Shown here one piece after another: positions 16,647 through 23,681 of a stretch of 34,203 nucleotides of DNA (position 1 is its first letter; every line of letters begins with the position of its first letter). The notes below the pieces were generated by a model, which made no database searches, was not told where the DNA came from, and was given only the letters and a program-made list of their open reading frames with translations. This DNA comes from Bacteroidota bacterium (lineage in GTDB: Bacteria > Bacteroidota > Ignavibacteria > SZUA-365): positions 1 to 34,203 of the forward strand of contig JAEYUG010000058.1 in NCBI GenBank assembly GCA_023432805.1, read 5' to 3'. A program made the translations under genes and the position numbers.

Positions 16647-17858
16647 TCAGTGGAAACGGATGGAGCGGATGGGGTCGAGTCGCGCGCCCAGCCAGGCGGG
16701 CACGAACGAGGCGAGGAAGGTCAGCCCGACCGCTGCCGCCGACACGAGCACGAACACGGCGAGGGACATGTCGATGGGCACGGTGCTCATGAAGTACACA
16801 TCCTGCGGAAGGCTGAAGAAGCGCAGTTCCTGCTGCGCGAAACAGAAGATGAAGGCGATGGCACTGCCGATCGCGGCACCCGCGACGCCGATCGTGAGTC
16901 CCTGCAGCATGAAGATGCGGCGGATGCTCGCACGCGAGGCACCCATGGCCAGCAGCACGCCGATGCTGCGCGTCTTTTCGATGACGAAGAGCAGGAGCGT
17001 GGCGATGATGTTGAACGCCGCAATGATGATGAGCGAACCGACGACGACAGGGATCAGCTGCTTCTGCAGGTCGATCCACACGAAGATGGGACGAAAGAGA
17101 TCGTAGACCGAGCGGGGATCGAAGGGGTACCCGACGTCCTTCTGCAGGCGCGTGACGGTGGCATCGATGTGCACTGCATCGTCGACGCGCACGTCATACC
17201 CGTTGATCGACGCGGGTTCGCTGAACAGGCGCTGCGCGACGGGCAGATCCGTGAAGACGTACACGTCGTCGAAGTACTCGGCCATGCCGGTTTCGTAGAG
17301 TCCGCGGATCGTGCACTGCACCTTCGGCGCCGAGGCAATGTCTGCGAACGAGGTGACCCCGAGCAGCACCACGCGGTCGCCGACTGCGAGACCGAGCTTG
17401 TCGGCGAGCCGTCGGCCCATGATGCACGACGATCCCTGGTCGGATACGAGCGATGCGCGTCCCGCCACGATGTTCGCACGCAGAAACGCATCCGCCTCGC
17501 GGGCGGGGATGCCCTTGAGCACGATACCATCGAGGTTGTCGCGCGTGATCACCACGGCCTGCCGCTGCAGGAACGGCACCGCCGAGCGCACGTGCGGGAC
17601 GCGCAGAATCGCAGCCTGCCGCGCCGTGTCGTCGCGCGTGGCCGCCTGACGGAACGTCCCCGCCTGGATGTGCGACGAGAGTGCGATGATGTTGCCGCGC
17701 AGCTCGCGCTCGAACCCGTCGAGAATCGTGAACGTGATGATCAGTGCCGCCGTGCCCACCGCCACGCTTCCCACCGCCACCGCCGTCATGAACGACAGGA
17801 AGCGAGAGAGATTCCGCGTGCGCAGGGTACGCAGCGCGAAGAAACGTTCAAATGCCAT
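16647..17858 (-). CDS. LolC/LolE-family lipoprotein-release permease (first copy)
   Basis: Permease of 403 residues with the same architecture as its downstream neighbour: FFALRTLRTRNLSRFLSFM then a helix AVAVGSVAVGTAALIITFTI and LDGFERELRGNI at the N-terminus, a periplasmic domain with VLKGIPAREADAFLRANIV, and the FtsX domain with IATLLLFVIEKTRSIGVLLA, AMGASRASIRRIFMLQGLTI and the end SFVPAWLGARLDPIRSIRFH. The two copies are clearly divergent, so they are not a recent duplication and more likely two subunits of one transporter. It starts 58 bp after prfB with no visible terminator between, and no obvious Shine-Dalgarno before ATG at 17858. Confidence 0.9.
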   Translation of the reverse strand: MAFERFFALRTLRTRNLSRFLSFMTAVAVGSVAVGTAALIITFTILDGFERELRGNIIALSSHIQAGTFRQAATRDDTARQAAILRVPHVRSAVPFLQRQAVVITRDNLDGIVLKGIPAREADAFLRANIVAGRASLVSDQGSSCIMGRRLADKLGLAVGDRVVLLGVTSFADIASAPKVQCTIRGLYETGMAEYFDDVYVFTDLPVAQRLFSEPASINGYDVRVDDAVHIDATVTRLQKDVGYPFDPRSVYDLFRPIFVWIDLQKQLIPVVVGSLIIIAAFNIIATLLLFVIEKTRSIGVLLAMGASRASIRRIFMLQGLTIGVAGAAIGSAIAFIFCFAQQELRFFSLPQDVYFMSTVPIDMSLAVFVLVSAAAVGLTFLASFVPAWLGARLDPIRSIRFH

Positions 17859-17916
17859 GAGCGGCCGGCCGTGGGGCGTGCATCGTCATCAGAGGAGTTT
17901 CAGATCCGCATATCCG

Positions 17917-19036
17917 TCATGTCGGCATCGCGGCGACCGCACTGCCGTACTGCAGCAGGTACGCCTTGATGAACGCACCGAGTTCGCCATCCATCACCGC
18001 CTGCACGTTGCTCGTCTCCTCGCTCGTGCGATGATCCTTGACCATGTTGTAGGGATGGAAGACATAGGAGCGGATCTGGCTGCCCCATTCGATCTTCTTC
18101 TTGCTGTCTTCGATCGACGCCAGACGGGAAGCCTCCTTCTCGCGTTCGATCTGGTAGAGTCGCGACATGAGCAGCTTGATCGCGGTCTGCCTGTTCTGCA
18201 GCTGCGAACGCTCCTGCTGGCAGGCCACCATGATGCCGGTGGGGATGTGCGTGACGCGCACCGCGGTCTCGACCTTGTTGACGTTCTGCCCGCCCTTGCC
18301 GCCGCTGCGGAAGGTGTCGAAACGCAGGTCGGCGGGATTGAGCTCGATCGTGATGTCGTTGTCGATCTCCGGATAGACGAACACGCTCGCAAACGAGGTG
18401 TGACGCCGCTTGGCGGAATCGAAGGGCGAAATGCGCACCAGCCGGTGTACACCGATTTCCGAACGCAGATACCCGAAGGCGTAGGTGCCGCTCACCTCGA
18501 GCGTCACGCTCTTGATGCCCGCACCCTCGCCCTCCAGCTCGTCGACGAGCGACACCTGGAAGCCATTGCGTTCGCAGTAGCGCAGGTACATGCGGTAGAG
18601 CATTTCCGCCCAGTCCTGCGACTCCGTGCCGCCCGCACCGCTGTGAATGGTAAGAATGGCGTTGCGCGTGTCGTCGGGACCCGACAGCATGTTCTTGAAC
18701 TCGAGATCACCGAGCGCCGTGTTGATCGTGGCCAGCTCGCCGTCGAGGTCCCCGCGCATCGACTCGTCTGCGGACTCCTCCGCAAGCTCGATCAAGGTGT
18801 CGAAGTCGGCCACCCGTGCGTCGAGCTTCTCCCACATCTCGACCCACTCCTTGCGCAGGGAGATCTCCCGCATGACCTTCTGGGCTTCGAGGTTGTCGTC
18901 CCAGAAACCCGTGCCCTGGGTCTTCTCCTCGAGTGTCGCTATTTCGGATTGCTTGCGTTCGATGTCAAAGATACCCCCGGAGATCGGTGACGCGTTTGCG
19001 GATGTCTCGGGAGCGTTGGGCGAAATCTTCGTACAT
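17917..19036 (-). CDS. prfB: Peptide chain release factor 2, expressed by programmed +1 frameshift
   Basis: RF2 recognises UGA and UAA stop codons and triggers peptide release on the ribosome. Translation starts at ATG 19036 (AGGA six bases upstream) and reads 23 codons (MYEDFAQRSRDIRKR...GYL) to an in-frame UGA at 18967-18965. Slipping by one base at CUU-UGA-C continues with DIERKQSEIATLEEK and the rest of RF2, about 372 residues in total, the usual length. The anticodon-like tripeptide SPF is in RISPFDSAKRRHTSF, and the catalytic GGQ in SGGKGGQNVNK. Without the frameshift only the part from about 18966 down is open, with no good start, which would cut the N-terminal helices. So the stop is regulatory and not a broken gene. 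It sits between phoH and the Lol permeases. Confidence 0.97.
18964..18978 (-). promoter_or_regulatory. RF2 programmed +1 frameshift site
   Basis: The minus strand reads GGGGGTATCTTTGAC. A Shine-Dalgarno-like G-run lies three bases before the slippery CUU, which is followed by UGA and C, the weak stop context. This is the known RF2 autoregulatory element: low RF2 slows termination at UGA and favours the shift. The core from GGGGG to the C matches the Escherichia coli element as I remember it. Confidence 0.96.
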
Positions 19037-19071
19037 GGGAATCCTGAAGTGTAAGTGTCGTTGGTCTCGGT

Positions 19072-20052
19072 TCAATTGTGCGCGCCGTCGTCGCCGTGCC
19101 AGCGCTCGTAGGCGTTGATGATGTCCTTCACCAGACGATGGCGCACCACGTCGCCCTTGTCGAAGTAGGTGAAAGAGACGCCCTCGACACCGCGGAGAAT
19201 CTCCTGAATCTCCACGAGTCCCGACGACGTGCGCGAGGGCAGATCGATCTGCGTGATGTCGCCGGTGATGATCGCGCGCGAGTTCGCACCCATGCGGGTC
19301 AGGAACATCTTCATCTGCATGCTCGTCGCGTTCTGCGCCTCGTCGAGGATGATGAAGGCGTTGTTGAGCGTGCGTCCGCGCATGTAGGCGAGCGGGACGA
19401 TCTCGATCGTGCGCCGCTCGAGATAGGTCTTGAGTTTTTCGGCGGGAAGCATGTCGTCAAGCGCGTCGTAGAGGGGACGCAGGTAGGGATCGACTTTCTC
19501 CCGCAGATCCCCTGGCAGGAAGCCGAGGCTCTCGCCGGCTTCGACCGCAGGGCGCGCGAGCACGATCTTCATCACATCATGCCGACGCAGTGCTGCAACG
19601 GCCGCCGCGACAGCCAGATAGGTCTTGCCCGTGCCGGCGGGACCGATCGCGAACACGATGTCGTTCTGCCGCACCGCCTTCATGTAGGCAATCTGCCCCG
19701 GCGTCTTCGCCTTGATGTAGTCCTGCTTGGAATACAGCACGACATTGTCGATTTCCTCGGGCATCACCTCGAACGAAGTCCCGTTCGTCATGATGTCGAT
19801 CACCGTGCTCACGTCGCGCTCCGACAGCGTGTCGGTCTTGTTGACGACGAAGATCAGTTCCTTGAGGATCTTCTCGATCTGGTCAACGATGCTGCCCTCG
19901 CCACGGATGGTCACAGTGTCGCCACGCGCAATGATCGTCGCATCGAGACGCTGCTCGATCAGACGAAGATTGCCGTCATTGACCCCGAAGAGGATCAGGG
20001 GATTGGTCGCGGGGAGTTTGAGCTTTTTTTCGACGAGATCCATCACTGGCAT
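19072..20052 (-). CDS. phoH: PhoH-family ATPase
   Basis: Cytosolic P-loop ATPase of the PhoH/YbeZ family, linked in other bacteria to RNA metabolism and ribosome-associated YbeY. It has 326 residues, the usual length for the YbeZ-like form. The N-terminal domain (about 1-110) is followed by the PhoH core with Walker A GPAGTGKT (137-144), VLARPAVEAGESLGFLPGDL (164-183, the most characteristic family stretch), Walker B FIILDEAQN (233-241) and the sensor-like RAIITGDITQIDLP. ATG at 20052 was chosen; ATG at 20043 is an alternative, and neither has a Shine-Dalgarno. No ybeY is visible next to it. A terminator hairpin lies upstream, so it needs its own promoter or read-through; none is obvious. Confidence 0.95.
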   Translation of the reverse strand: MPVMDLVEKKLKLPATNPLILFGVNDGNLRLIEQRLDATIIARGDTVTIRGEGSIVDQIEKILKELIFVVNKTDTLSERDVSTVIDIMTNGTSFEVMPEEIDNVVLYSKQDYIKAKTPGQIAYMKAVRQNDIVFAIGPAGTGKTYLAVAAAVAALRRHDVMKIVLARPAVEAGESLGFLPGDLREKVDPYLRPLYDALDDMLPAEKLKTYLERRTIEIVPLAYMRGRTLNNAFIILDEAQNATSMQMKMFLTRMGANSRAIITGDITQIDLPSRTSSGLVEIQEILRGVEGVSFTYFDKGDVVRHRLVKDIINAYERWHGDDGAHN

Positions 20053-20073
20053 GCATGCAGATTCGGCGAGGAA

Positions 20074-20116
20074 CGGAAAAATCCCTCACATCATGACAAT
20101 GTAAGGGATTTTTCCG
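20074..20116 (-). terminator. Intrinsic terminator, 13-bp perfect stem
   Basis: CGGAAAAATCCCT and AGGGATTTTTCCG form a perfect 13-bp stem. Inside it, ACAT/ATGT can add four more pairs after one mismatch. The A-run on one side and T-run on the other make it work in either direction. It ends the lipoprotein/LysM unit 58 bp after the LysM stop. A smaller hairpin (CCGTCC/GGACGG, 20142-20159) lies between. Confidence 0.85.
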
Positions 20117-20174
20117 AATTGTCGGAGAGCGAAACCGGGTACCGTCCGATCAGGGACGGCAGAGGCGCTGCGTC

Positions 20175-20972
20175 CTACTTGTTGACGTTTTCCGGCGTGG
20201 TGCCGGTATCGGTCGTACCACCGGCAGCCATGCGCTCGCGCTTCTGACGATAGTACTTGCGTGCGGCAGTCTCTTCCTCGGGGGTCAGCGGAGCGGGAGC
20301 AGGAATCTTCAGCACCTGACCGGGATGGATGATGTCGGGATTCTTGATCTGATCGCGGTTCTTCTGCCAGATCTTCGGCCACTTGAAGGCGTCGCCGTAG
20401 ATGTCCGGCTTCTTGGCGATGTTCCACAGACAGTCGCGATCCTTTGCCCAGGTACCGACCGTGTAGGTCTTCTCGGCCTTGCTCAGCGTGTCGCGCAGGG
20501 TCTTGATGTCTTCGCCGACACGGTTGACGCGATCAAAGAACGCAGGCAGCAGCGAAATCTTGTTGGCTGCCAGCGCCTTGTACTCTTCTTCAGCCTGATC
20601 GACTTCGGACTTGCGTGCAAGCAGATCCATCGGCGAGAGACGAAGCAATTCGGCAATCTGGTTCTCGAGACGCTTCAGACGGGCATCGTAGGCTTCGATG
20701 TCAGCGCGCGTGGCACCCACGAGCGCGTACAACTCGTCGATGCACTTTTCGTAATCGGACTGCTTCTGGCGAAGCAGGTTGTTCTTCTCGGTCAGCTGCG
20801 CATCAAGTGTGGCGCTCTGACGCTTGAGTTCATTGCTGCGGGCTTCGAGCTGCTTGATCTTCTCGATGGCCTGCTCCTCGGTCATGCGATCGTCCTGCGC
20901 AAGCACGGTCGTGCTTGTGCCGAGCAGCATGATGCCGAACAGCGCAACGATCAATCCAATGCGGTATTTCAT
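20175..20972 (-). CDS. Exported coiled-coil protein with C-terminal LysM domain
   Basis: Periplasmic or outer-membrane-associated protein of 265 residues, probably binding peptidoglycan. A signal peptide covers 1-25 (cleavage after VLA, before QDD). A long heptad-like region (about 30-165, rich in Glu, Lys, Leu and Gln) predicts a coiled coil. The LysM domain spans about 170-224, with YTVGTWAKDRDCLWNIA, IYGDAFKWPKIWQKNRDQI and the end HPGQVLKIP, the version with an insert before the Trp-rich strand. The tail is Thr/Gly-rich. ATG at 20972 has AGGAG nine bases upstream; the frame is open further up but enters the spacer. It follows the lipoprotein gene by 56 bp and shares its promoter. Function beyond peptidoglycan binding is unknown. 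Confidence 0.9.
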   Translation of the reverse strand: MKYRIGLIVALFGIMLLGTSTTVLAQDDRMTEEQAIEKIKQLEARSNELKRQSATLDAQLTEKNNLLRQKQSDYEKCIDELYALVGATRADIEAYDARLKRLENQIAELLRLSPMDLLARKSEVDQAEEEYKALAANKISLLPAFFDRVNRVGEDIKTLRDTLSKAEKTYTVGTWAKDRDCLWNIAKKPDIYGDAFKWPKIWQKNRDQIKNPDIIHPGQVLKIPAPAPLTPEEETAARKYYRQKRERMAAGGTTDTGTTPENVNK

Positions 20973-21028
20973 GGCAGTGTTCTCCTCGTGGTAGTGTGCG
21001 ATTGTGTTTTTCATTGACCGGGCTGGCA

Positions 21029-21313
21029 TCAATTGCCCTTCCAGTTGGCAAGGCGCTGGCGAACCAGTTCCTTGTCCTTCGCACACTGGTCCAGCTTCGC
21101 TTCCTGCGCGGAGATCTGGCGATCGATCGTGCCGATCTGCGACTGCTTGGTCTGAATTGCCGACTCGAGCGAGGTGATCTCGCGCTCCAGCTCGGCAATC
21201 CGCGCCAGCTGCTCAGGCGTCGCGTATGAAGTGCACCCGCTCAGCAATATGCCGCTGCCGACAAGTGCCACCGCGAACCACACCACCATGGCGTGACGGA
21301 GTTGCTTCATCAT
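21029..21313 (-). CDS. Small coiled-coil lipoprotein
   Basis: Predicted outer-membrane lipoprotein of 94 residues. The N-terminus MMKQLRHAM, a hydrophobic core and the lipobox LLSGC give lipidated Cys27 after signal peptidase II. The mature part (about 68 residues) is nearly all Glu/Lys/Gln/Leu/Ile with heptad spacing, a probable coiled coil (PEQLARIAELEREITSLES). Ser25 and Gly26 before the Cys, with Thr-Ser after it, fit outer-membrane sorting by the E. coli rule, if that rule applies here. AAGGAGG precedes two adjacent ATGs (21313 and 21310); the second has the better 7-base spacing. Size and shape recall Lpp, but there is no C-terminal Lys for peptidoglycan linkage. With the next LysM protein it may bridge outer membrane and cell wall; this is inference. 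Confidence 0.88.
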   Translation of the reverse strand: MMKQLRHAMVVWFAVALVGSGILLSGCTSYATPEQLARIAELEREITSLESAIQTKQSQIGTIDRQISAQEAKLDQCAKDKELVRQRLANWKGN

Positions 21314-21366
21314 AGTTCCTCCTTCAGTGGATCAGTTAAAGTAAAAGGTTAGACTCTGGGGAAATG

Positions 21367-21389
21367 TCATATACTTTTCAAGTATATGA
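21367..21389. repeat. Perfect 10-bp inverted repeat overlapping the promoter
   Basis: TCATATACTT and AAGTATATGA are exact complements separated by TTC. The repeat is AT-rich in a GC-rich region, covers the -10 box (21386-21381) and the predicted start point, and ends 54 bp before the lipoprotein start codon. It could be an operator or a hairpin at the 5' end of the mRNA. Confidence 0.85.
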
Positions 21390-21409
21390 AGAATGCACGC
21401 AAGTGTCAA
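21381..21409 (-). promoter_or_regulatory. Strong sigma70-type promoter for the lipoprotein/LysM genes
   Basis: On the minus strand TTGACA (21409-21404) and TATACT (21386-21381) are separated by 17 bases. The predicted start is near 21374, giving a leader of about 60 bases with AAGGAGG before the lipoprotein ATG. The -10 lies in one arm of the inverted repeat. Confidence 0.82.
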
Positions 21410-21410
21410 G

Positions 21411-21450
21411 AAAAAAGCCCGAATTCACCGCTGAAATGATGCGACGGTGA
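21411..21450 (-). terminator. Possible weak terminator after dus
   Basis: TCACCG (21450-21445) and CGGTGA (21430-21425) could form a 6-bp stem with a 14-base loop, followed after 8 bases by a run of six T on the minus strand. The stem is short and not adjacent to the T-run, so this is only a candidate. The rest of the 182-bp gap holds the promoter. Confidence 0.35.
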
Positions 21451-21495
21451 GGAAAAAACATACCTGCTGACCAGACGGATGTTCTCTATACGCAG

Positions 21496-22494
21496 CTATG
21501 CCGCGGCAGGTTCCTCGTAATACAGGAAACTGAAGAGCATGTCTTCGAGTTCGGCGAGGGACTCGGGTTTCATGAGTGCGATGCGTAGCGCACGGTTGTT
21601 GGGAAGCCCCCGTAAATAGCCTGCGTAATGCTTGCGCATCTCGATGACGGCGCGGCGTTCCCCCTTGTACTCCACACCAAGACGCGCGTGTTCGATCGCA
21701 GTCAGGACGCGCTCACGCATGTTCGGCGGCTCCGGCACCACGCCGGTCGCAGCATGACGCTTGATGTCGCGGAAGATCCACGGATTGGCAATCGCCGCGC
21801 GGCCGATCATCACGGCATCACAACCGGTTTCGGAGAACGCGCGCTCGGCGGCTTCGGCGCTGTTCACATCGCCGTTGAGTACGACGGGAATCGACACGGC
21901 GGCCTTCACCTTCGGAATCCACGACCAGTCGGCTTCCCCATCGTGGGCCTGGTCACGCGTCCGGCAATGCACCGTCAACGCACGGATTCCCACATCTTCC
22001 AGCATCTTCGCAAGCTCGACGATGCGGATGGAATCGCGGTCCCACCCCAGCCGGGTCTTGAGCGTCACGGGCAGTCGCACCTGATCGACGATGGTCTTGG
22101 CCATGGTGACCATCGCGGGCAGATCGCGCAGCAAGCCCGCACCGGCACCGCGCATCGCAACATTGCGCACCCAGCAGCCGGCGTTGATGTCGAGCACCTC
22201 AGGAGCAGCCTCCTCGGCGATCTCGGCGGCCTGCCGCATGGTGTCGAGATTGCCACCGTAGATCTGGATGCCGATCGGGTGCTCGTCTGGATGCAGCCGC
22301 AGCTTCTCGCGCGTCTTGGTCGGCTTCTTCGAGCGCACGAGGCCGTCTGCATTGACGAACTCCGTGTACATCATGTCCGCACCGAATCGCTTGGCCATGA
22401 GACGGAACGGAATGTCGGTCACGTCCTCCATCGGCGCCAGCAGCAGGCCGCGGTGAAGTCCGAGGGATTCGAAGATGTGGGGGGTATCGCTCAT
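21496..22494 (-). CDS. dus: tRNA-dihydrouridine synthase (DusB-like)
   Basis: FMN-dependent enzyme that reduces uridines in the tRNA D-loop with NADPH. It has 332 residues, normal for the family. The N-terminal barrel begins LLLAPMEDVTDIPFRLM (18-34), with the FMN/substrate loop TEFVNADGL. The catalytic Cys107 is in LDINAGCWVRNVAMRGAGAG (101-120), where many Dus proteins have Pro in place of Trp108. LKTRLGWD, VHCRTRDQ and VVLNGDVNSAE follow, then IGRAAIANPWIF before the helical C-terminal domain. It lies 32 bp after the GT4 gene, probably as the last gene of the rpsT-downstream unit. DusB is the commonest class in such genomes, but the subfamily was not tested. Confidence 0.92.
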   Translation of the reverse strand: MSDTPHIFESLGLHRGLLLAPMEDVTDIPFRLMAKRFGADMMYTEFVNADGLVRSKKPTKTREKLRLHPDEHPIGIQIYGGNLDTMRQAAEIAEEAAPEVLDINAGCWVRNVAMRGAGAGLLRDLPAMVTMAKTIVDQVRLPVTLKTRLGWDRDSIRIVELAKMLEDVGIRALTVHCRTRDQAHDGEADWSWIPKVKAAVSIPVVLNGDVNSAEAAERAFSETGCDAVMIGRAAIANPWIFRDIKRHAATGVVPEPPNMRERVLTAIEHARLGVEYKGERRAVIEMRKHYAGYLRGLPNNRALRIALMKPESLAELEDMLFSFLYYEEPAAA

Positions 22495-22526
22495 GATCCC
22501 GCGTCAGGTGAGACGCTCGTGTCCTT

Positions 22527-23681
22527 TCACTGGCGCAGCGCGATGGCGTCGCGGTACGCGTCGATGGTTGCGCGGGCTGTGGCCTGCCAGGAAAACGCAT
22601 CCTTCCGGCGGCGGCCGCGTTCAATGCACTGTGCACGAAACCTATCGTTTTCGGATATCAATACCAATGCCCTCCGGAATGCCTCGACGTCTTCGGGATC
22701 GCAAATCAGTGCGGCGTCGCCGGTGATTTCAGGAAGGGATCCACGGTCGCTGCACAGGACGGGAAGGTCGTGCAGCATCGCATCGAGCGGGGGAAGCCCG
22801 AAGCCCTCGTAGAGAGAGGGCAGGACGAGGGCACGTGCGTGCCGGTACAGGGCAGCGAGCTCGTCGCTCGTCACGTAGTCGGTACAAGCAACGTCGTTCT
22901 GCAATCCATGCGCTGCAACCAGCGCGCGCGCATCGTAGCGCGGATCGATGCTGCCGGTGATCACAAGATGCAGATCCATGAGCTCGCCCATGGAACGGGC
23001 ACGGGCAAATGCGTCGAGCAGCAGCGGGAGTCCCTTGTAAGGATCATGCCGCCCCACATAGAGCAGGTAGCTGCCCGGACCGATGCGTCCCGTCAGATGT
23101 GATGGAAACGGTGCGGAGGAGGCTTCCGCAGCGGAGGCGAGGTGGACGGTGCGTACGTGGGGGGCATCCAGGGCGAGATGATGGAGGATTTCCCCCCTGC
23201 TGAATTCGCTGTCGGTGAGCACGAGCCGCGCACGGCGCGCCGCGGCGCGGGCATACGCACGGAAGACACTGCGCAGGCGGGCCTTCTTCGATTTGCCGAG
23301 GTACTCGGGGTGTGCGAGGGGAACGACGTCGTGGATGGTCACGATCATCGGAACACCGATGGGATGCAGCGGCGCGAAGAAGTCGGGGAAGTGGTAGAGG
23401 TCCGCCTCGATGGCGCGCGCAGCGGGTCCGACGCGCAAGTGGGACGCGTAGCGGTACAGATCCCCATCGCAGATGCCGGCAGTGAGGGTTGCAATGTCAG
23501 CACGTGTGGCGACACGCTGCGCCGTGCGGCCGGTGAACAGGTGCAGGTCGATCTCGCCTGCATGGTGCTCGACAAGGGTGCGACAGAGATGCAGGGAATA
23601 TTCGCCGATGCCGGAGCGTCGCGGTGTGATCGCGCGTGCGTCGAAGAGGACGCGAAGCGGACGCTCACCGGCGCCTGTCAT
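22527..23681 (-). CDS. Glycosyltransferase family 4
   Basis: Retaining GT-B glycosyltransferase of 384 residues. The N-terminal half starts LRVLFDARAITPRRSGIGEY, the usual Gly-rich first loop, and has YHFPDFFAP and VTIHDVVPL (the HD motif). The C-terminal half starts YLLYVGRHDPYKGLPLLLDA, continues with VITGSIDPRY and SDELAALYRHARALVLPSLY, and ends the donor site with EGFGLPPLDAM. Asp stands where the second Glu of the E-x7-E motif is normally found. The open frame extends far upstream but that part is antisense to wecB. ATG at 23681 gives a 4-bp ATGA overlap with wecB and starts exactly at the first strand. Coupling to wecB suggests use of a WecB-derived sugar pathway, but the donor is not known. 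Confidence 0.9.
   Translation of the reverse strand: MTGAGERPLRVLFDARAITPRRSGIGEYSLHLCRTLVEHHAGEIDLHLFTGRTAQRVATRADIATLTAGICDGDLYRYASHLRVGPAARAIEADLYHFPDFFAPLHPIGVPMIVTIHDVVPLAHPEYLGKSKKARLRSVFRAYARAAARRARLVLTDSEFSRGEILHHLALDAPHVRTVHLASAAEASSAPFPSHLTGRIGPGSYLLYVGRHDPYKGLPLLLDAFARARSMGELMDLHLVITGSIDPRYDARALVAAHGLQNDVACTDYVTSDELAALYRHARALVLPSLYEGFGLPPLDAMLHDLPVLCSDRGSLPEITGDAALICDPEDVEAFRRALVLISENDRFRAQCIERGRRRKDAFSWQATARATIDAYRDAIALRQ

Noticed and set aside
18964..18967. prfB as a pseudogene because of the in-frame stop
   Set aside because: Stop context, G-run spacing and restored full-length RF2 match the programmed frameshift, so the gene is functional.
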